A stretch of DNA of 7,991 nt from an uncultured Atopobiaceae bacterium (GTDB lineage Bacteria; Actinomycetota; Coriobacteriia; Coriobacteriales; Atopobiaceae), in NCBI GenBank assembly GCA_905235165.1, contig CAJOKK010000072.1, positions 1-7,991 on the forward strand. The letters run 5' to 3'. The position numbers and the translations under genes were made by a program. The notes beneath the pieces are model-generated. The model saw nothing but the letters and a program-made list of their open reading frames with translations. It was not told where the DNA came from and did no database searches. Positions 1 to 5,958 of this stretch are shown one piece after another (positions within the stretch are counted from its first letter, which is position 1; the number at the start of each line of letters is the position of its first letter).

Positions 1-41
1 CGAGGCCTTCCGCCCCCGCTCCCTCCGTCGCTGGCAAAACA

Positions 42-111
42 TCAAAAGTGAAATGAGTCAAAAAGGACTACGGTAACTGACTCATTCAAAAAGCACCCGG
101 TAACTGACTCA
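42..111. repeat. two-copy 27-nt tandem repeat with inverted repeat, next to mtnN
   Basis: Read on the plus strand, CGGTAACTGACTCA occurs at 71-84 and again at 98-111. Each copy is preceded by TCAAAAAG (58-65 and 86-93), giving two units of 27 and 26 nt. In addition AATGAGTCA (52-60) is the exact reverse complement of TGACTCATT (78-86), a 9-bp inverted repeat around a 17-nt loop. The second unit ends exactly at base 111, next to the mtnN stop codon (112-114), so the whole array lies directly downstream of mtnN in its direction of transcription. The stretch is more A/T-rich than its surroundings. It could be the end of a mobile or dispersed intergenic repeat, or an untypical transcription end; there is no transposase in view to decide. 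Bases 1-41 carry no recognisable gene. Confidence 0.7.
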
Positions 112-802
112 CTACAGGAGTTCGACGAGGCGTTCGATGACCGAGGCGCTCCTGTTGGAGGCGGCGACTTTGAAGGTGGGGTAGTCCATCTCGGCAGAGC
201 CGTCAGCCTTGTCGGAGATGGCACGGATAACCACGAAGGGGATGTCGTTGAGCCAGGCAACGTGGGCCACAGATGCGCCCTCCATCTCGCAGCAGAGCGC
301 GCCGAAGGTCTTGACGATGTACTCACCCGCCGCGGGACTGGCGATGAACTGATCGCCGGAGGCAACGCGACCTTCCCAGGCCTTCACGTCTGGGGCAACT
401 TCCTGAATCGCCCTCACCGCGGCTGCACGCATGGATGCATCCGCCTTGAAGATGGAGACGTCTTGGTTGGGAATGATGCCGCGCTCATAGCCAAGGCCAC
501 TCACGTCGACGTCGTGCTGAACACAGTCGGTCGAGACCACGATGTCGCAAATGTCGATGCGAGCGTCAAGCGAACCCGCAATACCGGTGAAGACCAGGTT
601 CGTCACATCAAAGCGCGAGCACCTGCGCGCAGACGGCCGCGTTAACCTTGCCGACGCCGCACACCACAAGCACGACCTCACGGCCCGCCAGCGTACCCTC
701 AGCGAACTCCATACCCAAAAGCGTTGAGCACGAGCGCAGCTCCATACGCTCGCGCACGAGCGCCGCCTCTTCAACCATGGCACCAATAATGCCGATTTTC
801 AT
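112..802 (-). pseudogene. mtnN: 5'-methylthioadenosine/S-adenosylhomocysteine nucleosidase, frameshifted
   Basis: MtnN (Pfs) is a cytosolic enzyme that hydrolyses methylthioadenosine and S-adenosylhomocysteine to adenine plus the thiosugar, clearing SAM by-products and feeding the methionine/AI-2 routes. The start is ATG at 800-802, with AAAGGAGG (807-814) 4 nt upstream. The N-terminal frame gives MKIGIIGAMVEEA..., with the family's catalytic Glu at residue 12, and continues to GVGKVNAAVCAQVLA, then hits TGA at 608-610. The rest continues in another frame: RFDVTNLVFTGIAGS, the EMEGAS motif (Glu175) and AISDKAD with catalytic Asp198, ending ...RLVELL at TAG 112-114. Restoring two bases in the GCGC run at 613-617 yields exactly 230 residues, the usual family length (E. 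coli 232). The family normally has about one more residue at the join, so 5 lost bases is also possible. Cys86 replaces the Gly usual in the family's GDIVV motif. The gene follows mscS by 25 nt and is probably co-transcribed. Identity is very secure; whether the frameshift is real, a sequencing error or recoded is unresolved. Confidence 0.9.
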
Positions 803-806
803 AGGG

Positions 807-814
807 CCTCCTTT
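807..814 (-). promoter_or_regulatory. mtnN ribosome binding site
   Basis: AAAGGAGG on the minus strand lies 4 nt before the ATG at 800-802. It fixes the mtnN start at MKIGIIG and excludes the in-frame start further upstream at 901, which lies inside mscS. Confidence 0.85.
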
Positions 815-827
815 CGTCGCACGAGCA

Positions 828-1607
828 TTATCGCGCAAGGGGATTCTGGGCCAGCCACGACTTTCCCGAAAGGGAGCGGGAGAGAAGGTCAGCGAGGTCA
901 AGCGGGGCCACCCCCGCTGCCGCTCGGGCCGTCAGCGTCATGGTGACGCCGTAGGCATCCCGGTCAGAGAACTTCACCGCTAGAGGGGCCGTCTCGTCAA
1001 GGAGTCCCGACGCATCGCCCTCAAGGGTGGCACGCACCTCTCGCTCAACCAGCTCAAGATCGGCATCGGCGGCAACGATGGCCTTCACGCTGGCAGAGGA
1101 GGCCGCAGCCTCGGAGAGCTTGGTGAAGGAGGACTTGGAAAGCACCGAGTTGGGGATGACGCTGACGCTGCCCGCACGATCTTCTACACAGGTCCAGCGC
1201 CAGTCGATATCGGTAACGCGCCCCGTGAAGCCCGCAACCGTCACCATGTCGCCCGGCGCAATGACGTGCGAGAGCATGAGCGACAGTCCGCCAATCACGT
1301 TCGAGACGGTATCCTGCAGGCCAAGCGAAAGTGCCACCGAAGTCACGCCGAGCGTGGCAACAAAGCCCGTCGGCTCGATGCCAAAGACCGGATGCAAGAC
1401 CATGAGCAGGGCAAAGCACCAGATGATCGTACGCTGGATGTTAAGCAGGATGCTCGCCTGGGGCACCTTGGCCGCCTTGAGAACACGGCTCGAGAAGCGC
1501 ACAGACACCTTCTGCACAACGATGGCCGCAATCACCACAACGGCGAGAAGAACGATCTTCCCGCTTACCGAGGCGATATCAAGGTCCCCAAAGAGCTGAT
1601 CGAGCAT
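828..1607 (-). CDS. small MscS-family mechanosensitive ion channel
   Basis: This 259-residue protein is a mechanosensitive channel of small conductance, an inner-membrane pore that opens under membrane tension to release solutes after hypo-osmotic shock. Three hydrophobic segments are visible: about 18-33, 58-78 and 82-118. The third is the pore helix, with the Gly/Ala/Ser-rich run GVTSVALSLGLQDTVSNVIG, matching the E. coli MscS GLALQGSLSNL region. It is followed by the cytosolic beta domain with PGDMVTVAGFTGRV (118-131) and VIPNS (150-154), where the family has a conserved VIPN. The short C-terminal alpha/beta domain runs to about 259. Length is slightly below E. coli MscS (286). ATG 1605-1607 has only a moderate ribosome binding site (AAAGG with a G-rich spacer). 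It begins 29 nt after the pcrA stop codon and ends 25 nt before mtnN, which suggests an operon. Family assignment is secure; ion selectivity and threshold cannot be read from sequence. Confidence 0.93.
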   Translation of the reverse strand: MLDQLFGDLDIASVSGKIVLLAVVVIAAIVVQKVSVRFSSRVLKAAKVPQASILLNIQRTIIWCFALLMVLHPVFGIEPTGFVATLGVTSVALSLGLQDTVSNVIGGLSLMLSHVIAPGDMVTVAGFTGRVTDIDWRWTCVEDRAGSVSVIPNSVLSKSSFTKLSEAAASSASVKAIVAADADLELVEREVRATLEGDASGLLDETAPLAVKFSDRDAYGVTMTLTARAAAGVAPLDLADLLSRSLSGKSWLAQNPLAR

Positions 1608-1636
1608 ACCCCTGCCTTTCTTTTCTGACGGATTCG

Positions 1637-4126
1637 CTAGCCCTCGATCTTCACGATGGGGGCAAAGCCCTTCATGAGCTTCTTGGTCTTGCCCGTGCGG
1701 GTGAAGCGCACCTCAATGGTGTCGCCCTGCACGGAGAGGACCTTGCCTGGGCCGAAGGTCTTGTGCGAGACGGAATCGCCCGGCAGGAAGGACTCGGCCG
1801 CCTTGGCGCCATCCTTCTTGATGGGCTTGGCAACCGGCCGTGCCATGTCGCGCGAACCACCCGTCGAACGCGTGCGCGAGCCAAACACGTTGCCGCCGTA
1901 CACCTCCGACCCGCGGCCTGAGCCATAGGTGCCGTGGCGGTCGCCACGCTTGGCCCAACCCGTTCCGGAGAAGCCCGACGATCCCACGCCTATGCTCTTC
2001 ACATGCTCCTCGGGAATCTCGTTCAGGAAGCGGCTGCGCGGATTGGCATCAACACTACCGAACATGTGGCGCGTCGCGGCATAGGTCAGGTAGAGCTTGC
2101 GCTCGGCACGCGTGATGGCAACGTAGGCCAGACGACGCTCCTCCTCGAGGTTGTTATCGTTTTCGGAGTGTGCGCGATGCGGGAAGATTCCGTCTTCCAT
2201 GCCGGCCACGAAGACCACGGGAAACTCCAGGCCCTTGGCGGAGTGCACGGTCATCATCGTGACCGCGCTCGTCGAGCCAGCCAGCGAGTCGAGGTCGGAG
2301 CGCAGGGCGAGCCATTCCATGAGGGCCGGGAGCTTCTCGGCAGCCACCTGGGCACCCTGCTCGCGCTCGTGCTCGAGGGCCTCCGCGTCCGCTTGGGCCT
2401 GGGCCGGCAGGGCCCCGCTTGCCTCGGCGTCACCCATCGCGCCGGCAGCACGCAGCTCACGCAGGCTCTCCAAGGTCTCGGCAACGTCCTCATGCGTCTC
2501 GTCAAACTCCTGCGCCACGCTGAAGAATTCCTGGATGTTCTCGATGCGTCCATCGGCCTCGACCGTGTTCTCGGCGCGCAGGGCCTTGATGAGGCCGGCG
2601 CGGTCGATGATGGCCTCCACCACGTCGCGCAGGTCGCCCGTCATGTGGCGACCCGCCTCGATGGTGGCGCAGAACTCGCCAAGGGCGGCGCGCACCTTTG
2701 CCGTGAGCAGGCCCGGCTCCGCGACGCAGAGCTGTGCCGCCGCAAAGAAGGACAAGCCCCGTTCGCTCGCATAGGTCGAGATCTTGCGCACCGAGGTGCT
2801 GCCGATGCCACGGCGCGGCGTGTTGATCACGCGCATCGCGCTCACGTCGTCGTCGGGATTGACCACCAGCTTGAGGTAGGCCGTGACGTCGCGAATCTCA
2901 GCGCGGTCGAAGAAGCGCGTGCCGCCCACGATCTTGTAGGGCACGCCGGCACGCAGGAACATGTCTTCGAGGATGCGCGACTGGGCATTGGTGCGATAGA
3001 AGACCGCGACATCGTCGTAGCTCGTACCCGCATCGTGCAGCTTCTCGATCTCGGCGCCGATCCAACGTCCCTCGTCACGCTCGTCGGCCGCCTGGAAGAC
3101 GCGAATGAGCTCGCCATCGCCTGCCGAGGTGAAGAGGCGCTTCTCCTTACGGCGGGAATTGTTGGCCACCACGGCGTTGGCCGCCGCGAGGATGTGGCCC
3201 GTCGAGCGGTAGTTCTCCTCGAGGCGCACGACCTTGGCCTCGGGATAGTCCTTCTCGAAATCGAGGATGTTCTGGATGTCGGCGCCACGCCAGCTGTAGA
3301 TCGACTGGTCGTCGTCGCCCACCACCATGAGGTTGCGATACTTGGCGGCGAGCAGCTTGGTGATGGCGTACTGCGCCCTGTTCGTGTCTTGATACTCGTC
3401 CACGCTGATCTGGCGGAAGCGCTCCTGGTAGCGATCGAGCACCTCGGGATGCGTCGAGAGCAGCTTGTGGGTATTGGTGAGAAGGTCGTCAAAGTCCATG
3501 GCGTTGGCACGGGCAAGGCGCCTCTGCAGCTCCTCATAGACGCGCGCCGCCTTCTGCTGGGCGGGACTATCCGCGCGATCGCTCAGCTCCTCGGCAGAGA
3601 CAAGCGCATTCTTGGCGTTGCTGATGATGGCGCGAATGGAGTTGAGCGGGAAGCGCTTGGGATCGATCTCAAGGTCGGCCATGATGTCGCGCACCAGGCG
3701 ACGCGAGTCGTCATCGTCATAGATGGTGAAGTTGGGCCTGTAGCCCAGAAGCTCACCGTCCTCACGCAGGATGCGCACGCACATGGCGTGGAAGGTACAG
3801 ACCCACATGCCACGCGTGGAGGGCACGAGCTGGCCCAGACGCTCGCGCATCTCGGCGGCAGCCTTGTTGGTGAAGGTGATGGCGAGGATCTGCCAGGGAC
3901 GCACACCCTCGTCGCCAATCATATGCGCAATGCGATAGGTCAAGACGCGCGTCTTACCCGAACCGGCACCCGCGAGCACCAGCAGCGGACCCGACGTGCA
4001 CTCAACGGCCTCGCGCTGTGCCGGATTGAGCGTGTCGAGGTCAATCGCCGGCGCGGGGCTGGCCCAAAAGGAGGCGCCCGTGGCGTCTGCAGAAGTAAAC
4101 AAGGACGGCTGCTGGTTCTGTGTCAT
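1637..4126 (-). CDS. pcrA: UvrD/PcrA-type ATP-dependent 3'-5' DNA helicase
   Basis: This superfamily 1A helicase unwinds DNA in nucleotide-excision and mismatch repair, helps plasmid and chromosome replication, and removes RecA or RNA polymerase from DNA. With the start at ATG 4124-4126 (GGAGG at 4133-4137, 6 nt away) it has 829 residues; an ATG at 4153 is in frame but has no comparable ribosome site. Motifs in order: Q-motif LNPAQREAV (33-41), Walker A GAGSGKT (53-59), Ia TFTNKAA (84-90), Walker B VDEYQDTN (242-249), motif III GDDDQSIYSWRGA (270-282), motif IV RLEENYRS (301-308), motif V TVHSAKGLEF (626-635), motif VI YVAITRAERKLYLT (668-681). The C-terminal tail after a Gly/Ser/Arg-rich linker (about 713-765) forms a Tudor-like domain (FLPGDSVSHKTFGPGKV, 780-796) typical of PcrA, which in Bacillus contacts RNA polymerase. 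An Ala/Glu-rich stretch at 557-600 looks like an insertion in subdomain 2B. All catalytic motifs are intact. It heads the probable pcrA-mscS-mtnN unit. Confidence 0.96.
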   Translation of the reverse strand: MTQNQQPSLFTSADATGASFWASPAPAIDLDTLNPAQREAVECTSGPLLVLAGAGSGKTRVLTYRIAHMIGDEGVRPWQILAITFTNKAAAEMRERLGQLVPSTRGMWVCTFHAMCVRILREDGELLGYRPNFTIYDDDDSRRLVRDIMADLEIDPKRFPLNSIRAIISNAKNALVSAEELSDRADSPAQQKAARVYEELQRRLARANAMDFDDLLTNTHKLLSTHPEVLDRYQERFRQISVDEYQDTNRAQYAITKLLAAKYRNLMVVGDDDQSIYSWRGADIQNILDFEKDYPEAKVVRLEENYRSTGHILAAANAVVANNSRRKEKRLFTSAGDGELIRVFQAADERDEGRWIGAEIEKLHDAGTSYDDVAVFYRTNAQSRILEDMFLRAGVPYKIVGGTRFFDRAEIRDVTAYLKLVVNPDDDVSAMRVINTPRRGIGSTSVRKISTYASERGLSFFAAAQLCVAEPGLLTAKVRAALGEFCATIEAGRHMTGDLRDVVEAIIDRAGLIKALRAENTVEADGRIENIQEFFSVAQEFDETHEDVAETLESLRELRAAGAMGDAEASGALPAQAQADAEALEHEREQGAQVAAEKLPALMEWLALRSDLDSLAGSTSAVTMMTVHSAKGLEFPVVFVAGMEDGIFPHRAHSENDNNLEEERRLAYVAITRAERKLYLTYAATRHMFGSVDANPRSRFLNEIPEEHVKSIGVGSSGFSGTGWAKRGDRHGTYGSGRGSEVYGGNVFGSRTRSTGGSRDMARPVAKPIKKDGAKAAESFLPGDSVSHKTFGPGKVLSVQGDTIEVRFTRTGKTKKLMKGFAPIVKIEG

Positions 4127-4132
4127 GCGAAT

Positions 4133-4137
4133 CCTCC
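4133..4137 (-). promoter_or_regulatory. pcrA ribosome binding site deciding the start
   Basis: GGAGG on the minus strand is 6 nt before ATG 4124-4126. It supports the MTQNQQ start over the longer in-frame ATG at 4151-4153. Confidence 0.75.
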
Positions 4138-4294
4138 GGAAGCGATAGGTCATGTGCCCCTACGAGTGTAACGGGCGTTGGGGCGCAATGCCTTGAGGGG
4201 CGAGACAAGCCAGAAAAGCGACAAGGCGACGATGGCCCTCAAACTGACCGCTCATCCCTCGAAACAAGCCAAACAGCTGCTCATATAGGTCATT

Positions 4295-4308
4295 GACAAA
4301 TAGTTGTC
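4295..4308. promoter_or_regulatory. perfect inverted repeat, possible operator
   Basis: GACAA-ATAG-TTGTC is a perfect 5-bp inverted repeat with a 4-nt spacer. It overlaps a consensus -35 hexamer, TTGACA (4293-4298), about 83 nt before the start of the HTH gene. No good -10 lies 16-18 nt downstream, so promoter function is not established. An operator for the adjacent HTH protein is an inference from position and symmetry only. Confidence 0.35.
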
Positions 4309-4363
4309 CCCATACAGGCCTCTTGGTACCTCATAAGACGTATTGTGCAGTTGCCTCGGTAGG

Positions 4364-4383
4364 TTTCGACAATCGAAAGGAGG
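4364..4383 (+). promoter_or_regulatory. inverted repeat overlapping the HTH gene's ribosome binding site
   Basis: TTTCGA-CAA-TCGAAA (4364-4378) is a perfect 6-bp inverted repeat with a 3-nt spacer. Its right arm shares AAA with the strong Shine-Dalgarno AAAGGAGG (4376-4383), which lies 7 nt before ATG 4391. It may act as a DNA operator or as an RNA hairpin at the ribosome site. The AAAGGAGG also decides the start at 4391 over an in-frame TTG at 4343. Confidence 0.5.
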
Positions 4384-4390
4384 CTACGCC

Positions 4391-4621
4391 ATGTACAGAG
4401 ACTATGCCATCGGACACGCCTTTGCCGTCCTTCGCGAGCAAAAAGGCCTAACACAAGGTGACATAGCCGAGGCACTTGGATGCGAGCAGTCTCTTATTTC
4501 CAAGGTCGAGAGCGGACAACGCTCCATCAAACTGCGCGAGATGCCCTTCTTCGCCGCAGCGCTCGGACTCACATCGCAAGAACTTCAGGAAGCCCTTCTG
4601 GCCGACCTGACGAACCAGTAG
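4391..4621 (+). CDS. small XRE/Cro-family HTH DNA-binding protein
   Basis: This is a 76-residue protein made almost entirely of one Cro/C1-type helix-turn-helix domain. Helix 1 is about 8-17 (GHAFAVLREQ), helix 2 about 21-30 (TQGDIAEALG) and the recognition helix about 32-41 (EQSLISKVES), followed by GQRSIKLREM, the usual turn-plus-helix of XRE proteins. A short helical tail (about 63-76) closes it. There is no sensor, peptidase or toxin domain and no partner gene: pcrA diverges on the left and a convergent operon lies on the right. ATG 4391 follows AAAGGAGG by 7 nt. Such lone HTH proteins are found as repressors of small regulons, as remnants of mobile elements, or as orphan antitoxins; nothing here chooses between these. 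Its codons are visibly more A-rich at the start than in neighbouring genes. The upstream inverted repeats make autoregulation plausible, but this is inference. Confidence 0.87.
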   Translation: MYRDYAIGHAFAVLREQKGLTQGDIAEALGCEQSLISKVESGQRSIKLREMPFFAAALGLTSQELQEALLADLTNQ

Positions 4622-4632
4622 GAAGAATCCGC

Positions 4633-4648
4633 GGGTGGCCCACCACCC
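4633..4648 (+). terminator. GC-rich hairpin after the HTH gene
   Basis: GGGTGG-CCCA-CCACCC forms a perfect 6-bp stem with a 4-nt loop, starting 11 nt after the stop codon of the HTH gene. No T-run follows, so it is at best a weak intrinsic terminator or an RNA-stabilising hairpin. Confidence 0.4.
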
Positions 4649-4713
4649 ATCTGTGGCCATGAGCCGTCAACCCTCACTGCAAACGCATAGTTTTCATCGC
4701 ATGTGAGAAGAAC

Positions 4714-4735
4714 GCCCGTACGGCTCCGTACGGGC
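4714..4735 (-). terminator. 22-nt palindrome between convergent genes, probable terminator
   Basis: GCCCGTACGG-CT-CCGTACGGGC is a perfect 10-bp inverted repeat. It lies 47 nt beyond the stop codon of the minus-strand glycerate kinase gene and 92 nt beyond the plus-strand HTH gene. On the minus strand it is followed by GTTCTTCTC, a modest T-rich tail; on the plus strand the tail is purine-rich. It therefore fits best as the terminator of the glycerate kinase operon, perhaps acting in both directions. Confidence 0.65.
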
Positions 4736-4782
4736 AAGGGTGGGCAAGCAAGAGAGCAAGCTTGAGAGCAGCAGCAATCCCC

Positions 4783-5922
4783 TTACAAGCCAGTTCCAAG
4801 ACGCAGGAGAGAGAAGACCCTGCGTGCGGCGCTTACGTAGTTCTCTCGAGCGTGCGCCAGCAGCTCCTCAAGAGGGGTCGCATCGATAACGGTGGGCACG
4901 AGCGCGTCGACACCGACCTGGAGAAGCTCGGCGGCGTCGGGGCTCATGGCACCCACGATGGCCACGCAAGGAACGCCCGCCGCATGGCAACGCGCCGCCA
5001 CGCCGCTCACCACCTTGCCATGCGCAGACTGCGAGTCGGCATGGCCCTCCCCCGTCACGCACAGGTCACAGCCCTTGAGCAGTTCGTCAAAATCCAGCAG
5101 ATCAAGCACGCAATCTATGCCAGAGACAAGCTCGGCACCAAGAAGGGCACAGGTCGCGGCACCCAGACCACCCGCCGCGCCCATGCCGGGCCTTGACGCG
5201 TCAAAGCCCGCGACGCAGCTTTCCAGCACATGGGCGTAGTTCTCCATGCCCCGCTCGAGCTCCTCGACCATCTCGGGCGTGGCCCCCTTCTGGGGAGCAA
5301 AGACTCGCGTGGCCCCACGCGGTCCCAAAAGCGGATTGTCTACATCGCACATGACGCGCACGCTCGTCTCAGCAAGACGAGCGTCAAGGGCCGTACGATC
5401 AATCTGGCATACGCGGGCAAGGTCGCCACCAGAACCCTCGAGCTCTGCTCCCTGCCCGTCAAGAAAGCGAACGCCCAAGGCCCGCAGGCAGCCCATGCCC
5501 CCATCGTTGCTGGCGGAGCCACCGATGGCAAGGGTGATCTCTCGCACGCCCTGGTCGAGTGCGTCGGCAATGAGCTGACCCGTGCCATAGGTGCTCGTAA
5601 GCAAGGGGTTGCGCTCTTGTGGCGCCAACAGGGGAAGGCCCGAGGCCGCGGCCATCTCGATCAGGGCACGCCGCTCGTCCAGGAGTGCGTAGCGCGCACG
5701 AACCGCTCCCCCTCGCGGACCTGCCACCTCAAGCCTGCGAAGCCGCCCTCCCATGGCAGAGGCCACGGCCTCCACCGTGCCCTCACCACCATCGGCAACC
5801 TCGAGTCCGACGCATTCGGCATCGGGGAAGAACTCGAGAGCCGCCTGCGTCAACAGCTCAGCAAGCTCCCCCGAAGAAAGGGTCCCCTTGAATGTGTCTG
5901 AGGCAAACAGAAAGCGCGGCAT
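4783..5922 (-). CDS. glycerate kinase (GlxK/GarK family)
   Basis: This 379-residue enzyme belongs to the GlxK/GarK glycerate kinase family, which phosphorylates D-glycerate with ATP to a phosphoglycerate and so feeds glycerate from glyoxylate, serine or sugar-acid breakdown into glycolysis. Visible family motifs: N-terminal FASDTFKGTLSS (6-17; family SDSFKG(T/S)LSS), VADGGEGT (42-49), GTGQLI (113-118), the glycine-rich GGSASNDGGMG (134-144), CDVDNPLLGPRGA (192-204), GMGAAGGLGAA (246-256) and VTGEGHADSQSAHGK (289-303), the family's VTGEG motif. Length is normal and nothing is broken. ATG 5920-5922 has the purine-rich GGGAGAAGG directly upstream. The gene starts 36 nt after the U32-family gene and is probably transcribed with it. 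Members form either 2- or 3-phosphoglycerate; the sequence read by eye does not settle which, though this family is usually described as 2-phosphoglycerate forming. Confidence 0.94.
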   Translation of the reverse strand: MPRFLFASDTFKGTLSSGELAELLTQAALEFFPDAECVGLEVADGGEGTVEAVASAMGGRLRRLEVAGPRGGAVRARYALLDERRALIEMAAASGLPLLAPQERNPLLTSTYGTGQLIADALDQGVREITLAIGGSASNDGGMGCLRALGVRFLDGQGAELEGSGGDLARVCQIDRTALDARLAETSVRVMCDVDNPLLGPRGATRVFAPQKGATPEMVEELERGMENYAHVLESCVAGFDASRPGMGAAGGLGAATCALLGAELVSGIDCVLDLLDFDELLKGCDLCVTGEGHADSQSAHGKVVSGVAARCHAAGVPCVAIVGAMSPDAAELLQVGVDALVPTVIDATPLEELLAHARENYVSAARRVFSLLRLGTGL

Positions 5923-5958
5923 GCCCTTCTCCCTTCATGTCCACGCTGCCCGAAGGCG

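Noticed and set aside
52..111. CRISPR array
   Set aside because: Only two units, repeats and interval do not form a regular repeat-spacer pattern, and there is no cas gene.
42..365. Minus-strand frame running through the repeat at the left end
   Set aside because: It overlaps mtnN in another frame and its tail (SESVTG...NESVT) only reflects the nucleotide tandem repeat.
4165..4170. TACACT as a -10 element for pcrA on the minus strand
   Set aside because: No acceptable -35 hexamer at 16-18 nt; too weak to list as a promoter.
1934..4171. Very long open frame (745 codons) antisense to pcrA
   Set aside because: It lies wholly opposite a helicase with all motifs intact, shows no recognisable domain or ribosome site, and such antisense frames are common in GC-rich genes.
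4174..4192. Imperfect hairpin GGCGTTG/CAATGCC upstream of pcrA
   Set aside because: Seven pairs with one mismatch or wobble and no flanking signal; could be chance in GC-rich DNA.
4343..4390. TTG start extending the HTH protein by 16 residues
   Set aside because: The extension would be translated through the AAAGGAGG site, which is ideally placed for ATG 4391, and the added residues do not resemble an HTH protein.
4127..4390. LexA/SOS box upstream of pcrA
   Set aside because: I searched by eye for CGAAC-N4-GTTCG-like and CTG-N10-CAG-like boxes and found no convincing match.
4391..4621. HTH gene as antitoxin of a toxin-antitoxin pair
   Set aside because: No small partner gene lies on the same strand on either side; neighbours are pcrA and glycerate kinase on the opposite strand.
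5230..5901. Plus-strand open frames opposite the glycerate kinase gene
   Set aside because: The minus-strand enzyme accounts for the region; the antisense translation is low-complexity without family motifs.
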